The notes beneath the pieces were generated by a model that saw only the letters and a list, made by a program, of their open reading frames with translations, had not been told where the DNA came from and ran no database searches. The position numbers and the translations under genes were made by a program. Positions 27,262 to 34,373 of a stretch of 54,026 nucleotides of DNA are shown here, one piece after another (the first letter of the stretch is position 1; each line of letters starts with the position of its first letter). The stretch lies in assembly GCA_964401335.1 (NCBI GenBank), contig CAYNYK010000022.1:1-54026 (forward strand), read 5' to 3'. This DNA is from JAAYCU01 sp964401335. Lineage in GTDB: Bacteria; Planctomycetota; Phycisphaerae; UBA1845; PWPN01.

Positions 27262-29220
27262 TTATTCGATCAGGGCCGCGCAGAATTTATTGGCGGGCAG
27301 GCGATCGAAGCGTATGCCGGTGCCCTGACCGGCGCAAGAGTGAACGCTCGGGAACGATAACGGCCGCAGCTTCTTGCCGGTGATGCCCAGTTCCTTTGGA
27401 TCGACGATTACCGAACCACTGACGGCCACCTTGGCCAGGTTGGTCACGATCAACAGGGCTTGGCCTTTGGTATTGAGATAGAGAATCGGAAAGAGGCCTT
27501 CGTCCGATGCGTTGAGGCCGCCGACCGGTTGATTCGTAGGGTTATAGACGCGAACAGGGCCGCCCGGCAACGCCGCATGAACGTCCCACAAGGGTTTGGT
27601 ATAAGCCGAATCCTGATCGTAGGGGGTGCCGTGGGACATGATGCAATGACTACTCATGCCCAGGGCGGCGCAGAAAGCCACCGCCCGATCGGAGGTGAAG
27701 ATGCCGCGGTCCTTGACCCCGCCGCCGAGCAGGTTGGCTCCACAGCCGCCATGTATGCCGTAGCACGCACAGGCCGCCGGCTCGCCGAGCAAGACTTCAT
27801 GTAATACGGAAAACTCGCCCGACAAGGACACGTCGTAGAGATTGGACGCCAGTTGGGAATGGGCCCCGGTGTGTCCAATGAGAATGCCGTCGGTCCCGAT
27901 GCGACGGCGCATCGCGCGATGGAAGGTATAGAACGCGTAAGCCGAGACGTGGACCAGAGAACCCTTGAGGTAGCCGTAAGCGAAGGGCGTGGACCAGTCG
28001 AGGTACAGGCCGTCGCGTCCCGGTTCGCAGAAATCCTCGAAAAAGCTTGCATAGTGATGATACTGTTCGGTGGCCCGGCCGTAGAGCAGAACGCGCATGC
28101 CTCGTTCGTGACTGCGTTTGATGAACGCTCGCAACCAGTCAGGGTCCTTGGGCTGATAGTCGGCCACCGGTTCATTATTGGATCCGGGGTTAGCCATCCA
28201 GAACTGATGGATGATCATGGTGTCCGCCCCCAGATCGGCGGCCTCGTCCACGCGGCCGATTTCGGGGTTGCCCTTGAAGACCATCGGCGGCTGGGCCTTG
28301 ACCTGCTTGATGGGCATGACCGCCCAAGGCCAGTCGGGTTTCAGTTGCACGTAGGGATAGATGCAGTGGCAGATGCGGGCCCCGAGGGCATTGTTGCGTC
28401 GAGCGATGTCGCCCGATCCGCACAGATGTCGCGAGCCCGCCCACAGCAAACCCCACCGGTTGCGATAACTGTACCCCCCGCCGACAATCTGCGGTTGCTG
28501 GGTAAGCAGATCCCAACGCAGAACGAACTCGCCTTCCTCCAGGCCCGCGCGGGTGCGGGTTTGTTTATAGAAGTCCGCTTCACCGAATGCCGACCAGTCT
28601 TCCAATAGCAGTTCCACCCGGTTGGAATAAAACCGGGTATTGTCCCAGCCGAGGTCCAGTTGTACATCGACCACCAGTTCCGGTAAATCAATGTGTTGGT
28701 CCATGGGTAGATTGCGGAACGGTTCGCAAAACGCATGAACGGTGGTGGCGTCCTGTTTGACCCAGGGATAACGCGAGGTGTAATTCCAGCGGCTATTCCG
28801 TGCACCGCGGATTTGCAGACGATTTTCCAGGACCACCTCGCATACCGTCAGGGAACGCCCCTCGGCCACTTCCAGGCGGAAATTACAGAAAACCGCGCCG
28901 TCGGCGAATACATCGTATTCGAGTTCGACCTGCACAGCACCGCCGCCGAGTTCCGTCTCGGCTCGGAATTTCAAGCGATCATTGTCCCGGTCGAGAATCT
29001 CCAGGCGGGCGGTGGCCTCGGCCAGTTTCCAGGTCGTGCCGTCGCTCAGGGTGAGCACGAGGCCCGGAAGCGCGCGGCCGTCGGCCAGCATGGTGCGGGC
29101 GGCTTTCTGGTCCTTGACCGCAAAGCGGGTGATCTGTCCGCCGCGGGCGGCGTCCCATTCCAATAAACCCACTTCCGTTTCGATCCGCAGTCGATTTCCG
29201 TCCTGAACGAAATGGAGCAT
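27262..29220 (-). CDS. Putative glycoside hydrolase, DUF6259-like (no signal peptide)
   Basis: This is a 652-residue protein without a signal or membrane segment, so probably cytoplasmic. The N-terminal 270 residues are a beta-sandwich of the kind that precedes many glycosidase barrels (GLLEWDAARGGQITRF). From about 310 a (beta/alpha)8-like part follows, with KGNPEIGRVDEAADLGADTM, RGMRVLLYGR, and GLYLDW, whose Asp is a candidate catalytic residue, then HTGAHSQL and GEFSVLHE. The C-terminal 100 residues are another small beta domain (GQALLIVTNL). The layout resembles GH36/GH66-type or DUF6259 proteins, but no exact family is claimed. The ATG follows GAGGGAA. It converges with the DUF1080 operon and may act on sugars delivered by it (inference). 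Confidence 0.7.
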   Translation of the reverse strand: MLHFVQDGNRLRIETEVGLLEWDAARGGQITRFAVKDQKAARTMLADGRALPGLVLTLSDGTTWKLAEATARLEILDRDNDRLKFRAETELGGGAVQVELEYDVFADGAVFCNFRLEVAEGRSLTVCEVVLENRLQIRGARNSRWNYTSRYPWVKQDATTVHAFCEPFRNLPMDQHIDLPELVVDVQLDLGWDNTRFYSNRVELLLEDWSAFGEADFYKQTRTRAGLEEGEFVLRWDLLTQQPQIVGGGYSYRNRWGLLWAGSRHLCGSGDIARRNNALGARICHCIYPYVQLKPDWPWAVMPIKQVKAQPPMVFKGNPEIGRVDEAADLGADTMIIHQFWMANPGSNNEPVADYQPKDPDWLRAFIKRSHERGMRVLLYGRATEQYHHYASFFEDFCEPGRDGLYLDWSTPFAYGYLKGSLVHVSAYAFYTFHRAMRRRIGTDGILIGHTGAHSQLASNLYDVSLSGEFSVLHEVLLGEPAACACYGIHGGCGANLLGGGVKDRGIFTSDRAVAFCAALGMSSHCIMSHGTPYDQDSAYTKPLWDVHAALPGGPVRVYNPTNQPVGGLNASDEGLFPILYLNTKGQALLIVTNLAKVAVSGSVIVDPKELGITGKKLRPLSFPSVHSCAGQGTGIRFDRLPANKFCAALIE

Positions 29221-29307
29221 GATAGAAAATTCCCTCGCCTGGATGACTCGCTACCCACAATGCACGATGAATCGAGTGTCCTTATGATGACTTCGATAAC
29301 GATAAAA

Positions 29308-29397
29308 GGGGAAAACGCGAAAGAATTCGAGCGAAGCAACGGAACCACACCTCACGGCCGTCCGTGTGCGCCGCACACTTGCCTTCGCATTTTCCCC
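29308..29397 (-). other. Candidate structured RNA leader upstream of the glycosidase gene
   Basis: A 16-base arm at 29308-29323 pairs with 29382-29397 with two mismatches (GGGGAAAA on one side, TTTTCCCC on the other), enclosing a 6-bp GTGTGC/GCACAC hairpin. On the minus strand it ends about 90 bases before the glycosidase start. It could be a regulatory leader or a leaky terminator of the zinc-finger gene. It matches no riboswitch class I know. Confidence 0.4.
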
Positions 29398-29452
29398 CTT
29401 ATTCACGCGATAGCCAGGTTAACTCCGCGGGGTCTCCCTTGGCGCGGTTCGC

Positions 29453-29761
29453 CTACTCCAGCGCCTTTTGCAATTGAGCGACGCGCCGGCGGGCCTCCTC
29501 GCGGGCGGCGTCGATCAACTGGCTCAGATCCTCCAAAGCCATGTCCCGCAAGCCCAGACGCGCGGCGATTCCCTTGGGGCGACCGGCCCGACCCGCCGGA
29601 CGACCCGGTCCCCGACGACCTCGGCCGGCTTTTACTTTTCGACCCGTCCCGTGCGCGGCATTGCGGTGTCGGGCCAGATGGCCGGGCATGGAAAAAACGC
29701 GCTCGCATTTATCGCATTTATAGGCGCCTTTTTTATATGCTCCTCTGACTTTTTTAGCCAT
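29453..29761 (-). CDS. Small C2H2 zinc-finger protein with AT-hook-like segment
   Basis: This is a 102-residue basic protein. Residues 14-37 form a classical C2H2 finger: Cys16, Cys19, His32, His37, spacing CX2CX12HX4H, with the usual Phe23 and Leu29 core positions. A Gly/Arg/Pro stretch (46-63) follows with GRP and GRPKG cores like AT-hooks, then a helical tail (about 74-102, LSQLIDAAREEARRRVAQL). The finger spacing is the eukaryotic kind and differs from the Ros/MucR type (CX2CX9H). DNA binding is the obvious inference; targets are unknown. AGGAG precedes the ATG, and a TTGACA-containing promoter lies about 60-80 bases upstream. It stands alone, with no partner gene. Confidence 0.8.
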   Translation of the reverse strand: MAKKVRGAYKKGAYKCDKCERVFSMPGHLARHRNAAHGTGRKVKAGRGRRGPGRPAGRAGRPKGIAARLGLRDMALEDLSQLIDAAREEARRRVAQLQKALE

Positions 29762-29815
29762 TGATGTAGTCTCCTGTCGTAACTATTCGATACTTCAATA
29801 CTGCTGACAGGGGGC

Positions 29816-29844
29816 ATTGTGTCTATAAGTGGCGGAAGTGTCAA
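29816..29844 (-). promoter_or_regulatory. Sigma-70-type promoter of the zinc-finger gene
   Basis: On the minus strand TTGACA (29839-29844) is followed after 17 bases by CACAAT (29816-29821). The -35 is perfect and the -10 matches four of six. It lies 55 bases upstream of the ATG at 29761. Confidence 0.5.
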
Positions 29845-29954
29845 TTCATTGCGAGGGTCATAGCGAGGTATGAGAGTTAGGGGATATTACATTTATATTT
29901 ATAGTCTGCCGGATTATAAATTAACGAATATATACATGGGGCTGGTTGGCAAGT

Positions 29955-30000
29955 GCTCGAGTAAGCAAGTGAGCGAGTAAGCGAGTAAGCGAGTGAGCGG
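29955..30000 (+). repeat. Short tandem repeat of an 8-base unit (GCGAGTAA/GCGAGTGA)
   Basis: Five or so 8-base units in a row: two exact GCGAGTAA copies, one GCGAGTGA, one GCAAGTGA, and a diverged first unit. It is non-coding and likely to vary in copy number. Confidence 0.8.
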
Positions 30001-30143
30001 GGGATGGCCGGTCAGTATATCGGGCACATTGGTCGATTCGTCAATCGGTTGTGGCGTGGGCTATGGACGGATGGTTCTTTTCGGAATATTCAAATGCGCC
30101 CAAACGGGCGTGCGATCCTGCCCCCGGTTCATCAGTTGGGGGA

Positions 30144-30171
30144 TTGCCATACATGCAAATATCCCTACAAT
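30144..30171 (+). promoter_or_regulatory. Promoter of tRNA-Lys
   Basis: TTGCCA (30144-30149), 16-base spacer, TACAAT (30166-30171). Both hexamers match the sigma-70 consensus in five of six positions. Transcription would start about 43 bases before the tRNA. Confidence 0.6.
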
Positions 30172-30220
30172 AGAAAATACTCAATCCAACGTCCCGTGGT
30201 CCGGTGGACGCGCGGGGCCT

Positions 30221-30293
30221 GGGGGTGTAGCTCAGTCGGTAGAGCAACGGCCTTTTAAGCCGTGGGTCCTGGGTTCGAGTCCCAGCACCCTCA
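30221..30293 (+). tRNA. tRNA-Lys (anticodon UUU)
   Basis: A 73-base cloverleaf: acceptor GGGGGTG/CACCCTC with one G-T pair, D arm GCTC/GAGC, anticodon stem ACGGC/GCCGT with loop CTTTTAA (anticodon TTT), 5-base variable loop, T arm CTGGG/CCCAG with TTCGAGT loop, discriminator A. CCA is not encoded. No intron or attachment-site duplication is seen beside it. Confidence 0.97.
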
Positions 30294-30509
30294 TTGGGGC
30301 GGAGTCAGGGAAGGGAGACCAGGTCGCCGGACTTCGCGCGGAGGGGAATAACGCCAAGATACCCGCCTTGATTTCTTCTAAAAGGTTCTACACACAACAT
30401 CCTCCTGGCGCGAGGATTCCACTGCCGGGCCTGGCCCGTGTCATGGTTGGGTCGGGCAGGGTATCCAGGGGAACTTCGCGTCGCCCGTGGATCGATGGTT
30501 TTTGGATCA

Positions 30510-30959
30510 TTAGATGCAGTAATCGACGGCCGCCTGGCGTTCGAGATCCTGCTCGCGATCGGCGAGATCCTTGAAGGTCGTGGAATCGTAGACCTGCTCC
30601 AGGGCTTCACGGGCCTGGTTCCACAAGGCCACGAGTGAACATTTTTCCTTAAGCGGGCAGCATTTACTTTCCTGTTCGCCGGCACAGCGAACAATATCGA
30701 GCGGGCCTTCGACGAGGCGGATGACCCGTCCCACCGTGATCTGCTCGGGAGGGCAGGTCAGATAGTAGCCTCCCTGTACGCCGCGTCGCGAATCGATCAG
30801 GCCGGTCGGCTTTAATTCGTTCAGGATGATCTCCAGGAAACGTTGGGGAATTGCCTGGCTGGCCGCTATTTCACCGGCGGACACTGCTCCCCGGCCGTGT
30901 CGTTTCGACAATTCCAGAACGGCCCGCACCGCATACTGACATTTCTGAGACAAGTTCAA
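30510..30959 (-). CDS. Rrf2-family transcriptional regulator (IscR/CymR-like)
   Basis: This 149-residue winged-helix repressor is divergent from the cysK-to-cysI cluster. The N-terminus NLSQKCQYAVRAVLELS is the Rrf2 signature, followed by the recognition region IPQRFLEIILNELKPTGLIDS and the wing RGVQGGYYL. Cys92, Cys100, Cys101 and Cys107 fall where IscR has its cluster-binding cysteines (92, 98, 104), so an Fe-S cofactor is possible. The start is TTG at 30959, set by the family N-terminus and AAGGA upstream. A perfect palindrome lies 15 bases before it. By analogy with CymR, which senses cysteine status through CysK, it probably controls itself and the sulfur genes; this is inferred from position. 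Confidence 0.88.
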   Translation of the reverse strand: MNLSQKCQYAVRAVLELSKRHGRGAVSAGEIAASQAIPQRFLEIILNELKPTGLIDSRRGVQGGYYLTCPPEQITVGRVIRLVEGPLDIVRCAGEQESKCCPLKEKCSLVALWNQAREALEQVYDSTTFKDLADREQDLERQAAVDYCI

Positions 30960-30973
30960 AGTACACGCATCCT

Positions 30974-30989
30974 TGAGTCAAATGACTCA
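30974..30989. promoter_or_regulatory. Palindromic candidate operator for the Rrf2 regulator
   Basis: TGAGTCAAATGACTCA is a perfect inverted repeat with 7-base arms and a 2-base centre, placed 15-30 bases upstream of the Rrf2 TTG start in the divergent region. Such a site would suit dimer binding and autoregulation. No second copy was seen near the cysK promoter at 31248. Confidence 0.55.
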
Positions 30990-31247
30990 TTCCGCACTCG
31001 CCACCGCGAGACTGGGAGGAAGAGGTAAAACTACTTTGATTGCATATCCTGGCATTGGCGGAACAAATCCCAGGCCTCGGGGACATAAAAATAATGATAA
31101 ACACATAAAACATCATTGGACTATGCTAGATTATGCTCAATGGAAGCTTTTTTCAACCTTAACTATCGTCATATTAAGGATATAAACTTCATAAGTTATT
31201 TTATATTATGATGTTGCAAAAATATATCATTATTATCATTGAATTAG

Positions 31248-31276
31248 TTGACATTATGATTTTGATCCTGTATAGT
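31248..31276 (+). promoter_or_regulatory. Sigma-70-type promoter of the sulfur cluster (cysK)
   Basis: TTGACA (31248-31253), exactly 17 bases, then TATAGT (31271-31276): a perfect -35 and a five-of-six -10 in AT-rich DNA. The expected start near 31283 leaves a 70-base leader before cysK. The DNA between 30990 and this promoter is otherwise gene-free and AT-rich. Confidence 0.8.
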
Positions 31277-31296
31277 GCTTTATCGGGAAGGCCTGT

Positions 31297-31335
31297 ACCG
31301 GTCTTGCCGGTCGTTTCGCCGTGGATGATCCACGG
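31297..31335 (+). promoter_or_regulatory. Two hairpins in the cysK leader
   Basis: ACCGG/CCGGT (5-bp stem, 31297-31311) and CCGTGGA/TCCACGG (7-bp stem with a TGA loop, 31319-31335) lie between the promoter and the AAAGGAG ribosome site. They may stabilise or tune the message. No T-tract follows, and the region is too short for a SAM or T-box element. Confidence 0.45.
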
Positions 31336-31355
31336 CTTGTGTAAAGGAGAAAATC

Positions 31356-32309
31356 ATGGCCATCATTTACGCCGACATTACCGGAACTATTGGTCGTACC
31401 CCTCTCGTTCGGCTGCGTGATTCAGCAAACAAAAAAGATGTAACCGTGTTGGCCAAGATGGAGAGTCATAATCCATTGTCCTCGGTCAAGGATCGCATCG
31501 GGCTGGCCATGGTGGAGGCGGCCGAGCGGGCGGGTCAGATCAATGAAAAAACGCTGCTTGTCGAGCCGACCAGCGGCAATACGGGGATTGCTTTGGCGTT
31601 CGTGGCCGCCGCTCGGGGTTATCGACTTCTGCTGACCATGCCCGAGTCAATGAGCCTCGAACGTCGCAAGGTACTCAAGGCCCTCGGCGCGGAACTGGTG
31701 CTTACGCCGGCGACCGAGGGGATGAGCGGCGCGATCCGCAAGGCGCAGGTTATCACCCAGGCGGAAAAGAACGCCTTCATGCTCCATCAATTCGAGAACC
31801 CGGCCAACCCGGAAATACACCGTCGCACCACCGCTGAGGAAATCTGGAGAGATACCGACGGCGCATGCGATATTCTGATCAGCGGAGTGGGGACCGGTGG
31901 AACGATCACCGGTATTGCCGAAGTCATCAAGGCCCGCAAACCTTCCTTTCGCGCTATCGCGGTCGAGCCGGCGGAAAGCCCGGTGCTTACTCAGACCCTG
32001 GCCGGCCAGCCGGCCAAGCCGGGTCCGCACAAGATCCAGGGGATCGGGGCCGGATTCGTGCCGAAGGTATTGAACCTCAAGATAGTCGATGAAGTTGTCA
32101 CCGTCGGCCAGAGCGAGGCGATCGAAGCGGCCCGTCGTATCGCTCGTGAAGAAGGTCTGTTTGTGGGTATTAGCAGTGGGGCGGCCTTGCATGCGGCTCG
32201 CAAGGTGGCCGATCGACCGGACAGCCGGGGCAAGGTAATTGTCGTGATTATTCCGAGTTTCGGAGAACGTTATCTCAGTTCGCCATTGTTTCAGGATCTG
32301 GTTGTTTGA
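31356..32309 (+). CDS. cysK: Cysteine synthase (O-acetylserine sulfhydrylase)
   Basis: This 317-residue PLP enzyme joins sulfide with O-acetylserine to give cysteine. PLP-binding Lys45 lies in SSVKDRIG, the substrate loop is TSGNTG (about 72-77), the phosphate-binding loop GVGTGGTITG, and the C-terminal SSGAA contacts the PLP ring nitrogen. Length and motifs fit CysK. AAAGGAG lies 6 bases before the ATG. It is the first gene of a plus-strand cluster behind a strong promoter and overlaps a possible TTG of the next gene. In CymR systems CysK is also the corepressor of the Rrf2 regulator; that role is possible here since the regulator gene is next door. Confidence 0.95.
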   Translation: MAIIYADITGTIGRTPLVRLRDSANKKDVTVLAKMESHNPLSSVKDRIGLAMVEAAERAGQINEKTLLVEPTSGNTGIALAFVAAARGYRLLLTMPESMSLERRKVLKALGAELVLTPATEGMSGAIRKAQVITQAEKNAFMLHQFENPANPEIHRRTTAEEIWRDTDGACDILISGVGTGGTITGIAEVIKARKPSFRAIAVEPAESPVLTQTLAGQPAKPGPHKIQGIGAGFVPKVLNLKIVDEVVTVGQSEAIEAARRIAREEGLFVGISSGAALHAARKVADRPDSRGKVIVVIIPSFGERYLSSPLFQDLVV

Positions 32310-32350
32310 TTCGTCCGTTACTCCCCATTGCAAGGGTATCGAGGCGTTTT

Positions 32351-33493
32351 ATGCGGTTTTCCACCAAGGCCATCCGACAGGGACAACCGGCCGACCCCGC
32401 TACCGGTGCGATTGTCGTCCCCGTCTATCAGACCGTCAATTTCGTGTTCGACGACGTGGGTCGTCCACGCGGCTATGAATACAGTCGCACAGCCAATCCC
32501 ACGCGAACGGCGTTGGAAGAATGCCTGGCTTCCCTGGAGGAGGCGAGCTTCGGGACCGCCTTCGGTTCCGGGATGGCCGCCGTCGATGGGGTCCTTTCGT
32601 TGTTGCGGCCGGGGGATCATGTTGTCTCCGCCCGGCATATTTACGGCGGCACGTCGCGCCTTTTCGAGCAGGTTTATCGACCGTGCGGCGTGGATTTCAC
32701 CTATGTGGACGGGACACGCCCGCAAGCTTTCGCTCAGGCGCTTCGACCCAACACAAAATTGATCTGGATCGAGACCCCCGCGAATCCGTTGCTGCAACTG
32801 GTGGATGTAAGGGCGGTGGCCGAGATCGCACGGGGGCATGGCGCGAAGTTGGTCGCGGACAACACGTTTGCCTCACCGTACTTTCAGCGGCCGCTCACTC
32901 AGGGAGCGGATGTGGTTGTCCACAGCACCACGAAGTACATCAGCGGACACAGCGACGTGATCGGCGGGGCGGTCCTGACCAGTGACCCGTCGCTTAATGA
33001 ACGGATTCGCTTTTACCAGAACGCGGCCGGCGCGGTGCCCGGCCCATGGGATTGCTGGCTGAGTCTGCGCGGGCTTAAGACGTTGGCCGTCCGCATGCGG
33101 CAACACGCGGCCAACGCTCAGGCCGTCGCCGAATATCTGAGCCGCCACCCCAAGGTGCGGGAAATCCTTTATCCCGGTTTGCCCTCGCATCCGCAGCACG
33201 AGCTTGCCCGGCGACAGATGGACGGTTTCGGAGCGATCGTAACATTTCAGCTAAAAGGCGGCGCCGCGGAAGTCAGTCGTTTCATCAAAACGCTCCGGTT
33301 CTTTCTTTTTGCCGAGAGTCTCGGCGGGGTGGAGTCGCTGATCTGCCACCCGGCCACGATGAGTCACGCCGGGTTGACCGCACGGGAACGCGAGCAGGTC
33401 GGCATCACGGAACAGACGATTCGCCTTTCGGTGGGCATCGAGGATACGGATGACCTTATCGAGGACCTGGACCGGGCGTTGCAGGCGTGTTGA
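32351..33493 (+). CDS. Cys/Met-metabolism PLP enzyme (cystathionine gamma-synthase/lyase family)
   Basis: A PLP-dependent transsulfuration-type enzyme of about 380 residues. The PLP lysine is in HSTTKYISGHSDV (about residue 195), preceded by YSRTANPTR, GSGMAA, WIETPANPLL and VADNTFASP; ESLGGVESL and HPATMSH sit near the end. These are the family motifs. Synthase, lyase, homocysteine-forming sulfhydrylase and methionine gamma-lyase activities cannot be told apart by eye. Position after cysK favours moving sulfur between cysteine and homocysteine. The ATG at 32351 follows GAGG and matches the family start (MRFSTKAIRQGQ); an in-frame TTG at 32306 overlapping the cysK stop is less likely. Confidence 0.9.
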   Translation: MRFSTKAIRQGQPADPATGAIVVPVYQTVNFVFDDVGRPRGYEYSRTANPTRTALEECLASLEEASFGTAFGSGMAAVDGVLSLLRPGDHVVSARHIYGGTSRLFEQVYRPCGVDFTYVDGTRPQAFAQALRPNTKLIWIETPANPLLQLVDVRAVAEIARGHGAKLVADNTFASPYFQRPLTQGADVVVHSTTKYISGHSDVIGGAVLTSDPSLNERIRFYQNAAGAVPGPWDCWLSLRGLKTLAVRMRQHAANAQAVAEYLSRHPKVREILYPGLPSHPQHELARRQMDGFGAIVTFQLKGGAAEVSRFIKTLRFFLFAESLGGVESLICHPATMSHAGLTAREREQVGITEQTIRLSVGIEDTDDLIEDLDRALQAC

Positions 33494-33560
33494 ACCGCGG
33501 ACTGCATCGACTGCACTCCGATCAAGGATGTGGTTAGGGTAGCGGTACCCCGGGAGTTCA

Positions 33561-34355
33561 ATGAACGTGATGATAACAGCGCCAGATTATGTCCGCTTTG
33601 CCCGTCAGATCGCTTTTCGGCCTTTCGGTCTGGATGGCCAGAAGGCCCTGTCTCGTGGGAGAGTATTGATCGTTGGCGCCGGGGGTTTGGGGTCATGGGT
33701 CGCCGAACTCCTGGCCCGGGCCGGGGTGGGGTTTTTGCGACTGGTCGATCCTGACCGCGTTGATTTGACGAATATTCACCGGCAGGCGTTGTATGAAGCG
33801 GGGGATGCCGAAGCCCGGCGTCCCAAGGTCGAGGCGGCCGCGCGGCGTTTGCATCACGTGAACAAGGCTTGTGTTGTCGATCCCGTCGAGGAACGTCTCG
33901 AACGATCGAACGTGGACTGCCTGGCCGGGGATGTCGAGGTAGTTGTGGACGGCACGGATAACTTTGCCACCCGATTCCTGCTCAATGATTACTGCGTGAA
34001 GACCGAGCGGCCGTGGATCTTTGCCGGAGCGGTCCGGGCCGAGGCTCAGATGGCGGTCATGTTGCCGGGACGAACGCCGTGTTTGCGTTGCCTGCTGGAG
34101 GAGCCTCCACCGCCCTGCATCGACCCCGATTGTCGACAGGCGGGTGTATGGGGAATGGCCGTCGCCGCCATCGCCTCTTTTCAAGCCATGGAGGCGATCA
34201 AGATCCTGGCCGGCCACCTGGCGGAGGTGAGTCCGTATCTCTTGAAGTTTGATCTGTGGTCGAACACACTGCAACGGTTGCATTATCGTGTTTTCCGCAA
34301 TCCTCAGCCCTGCATGTGTTGCCATTGGCGTGAGTTTGAATATCTGGAGCCTTAA
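33561..34355 (+). CDS. E1-like ThiF/MoeB/HesA-family adenylyltransferase
   Basis: This 264-residue protein should adenylate the C-terminal glycine of a small sulfur-carrier protein. The nucleotide loop is VGAGGLGSW (38-46), then DPDRVDLTNIHRQ, the family's D-x-x-D-N region VVDGTDNFATR, and the presumed catalytic Cys191 in CRQAGVWG. Cys174, Cys177, Cys251 and Cys254 (PCLRC and CMCC) form the expected zinc site. No sulfur-carrier gene (ThiS, MoaD or CysO-like) is in the window. Inside a cysteine cluster a role in sulfur-carrier-dependent cysteine, thiamine or molybdopterin synthesis is possible, but the partner is unknown. GGGAG precedes the ATG. Confidence 0.88.
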   Translation: MNVMITAPDYVRFARQIAFRPFGLDGQKALSRGRVLIVGAGGLGSWVAELLARAGVGFLRLVDPDRVDLTNIHRQALYEAGDAEARRPKVEAAARRLHHVNKACVVDPVEERLERSNVDCLAGDVEVVVDGTDNFATRFLLNDYCVKTERPWIFAGAVRAEAQMAVMLPGRTPCLRCLLEEPPPPCIDPDCRQAGVWGMAVAAIASFQAMEAIKILAGHLAEVSPYLLKFDLWSNTLQRLHYRVFRNPQPCMCCHWREFEYLEP

Positions 34356-34373
34356 GCATACGCGAGAAATCAG

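Larger units (their letters stand above)
29762..30220. other. AT-rich gene-free region between zinc-finger gene and tRNA-Lys
   Basis: It holds the zinc-finger promoter (29816-29844), an AT-rich stretch (29885-29940), a short tandem repeat (29955-30000), a small CGCCC/GGGCG hairpin near 30100, and the tRNA promoter (30144-30171). No protein gene is supported. Confidence 0.6.

Noticed and set aside
30221..30293. Genomic island attachment site at tRNA-Lys
   Set aside because: No integrase gene and no repeat of the tRNA 3' end were found in the window.
31277..31355. SAM or T-box riboswitch before cysK
   Set aside because: The leader is only about 70 bases, with two simple hairpins and no terminator or known core motifs.
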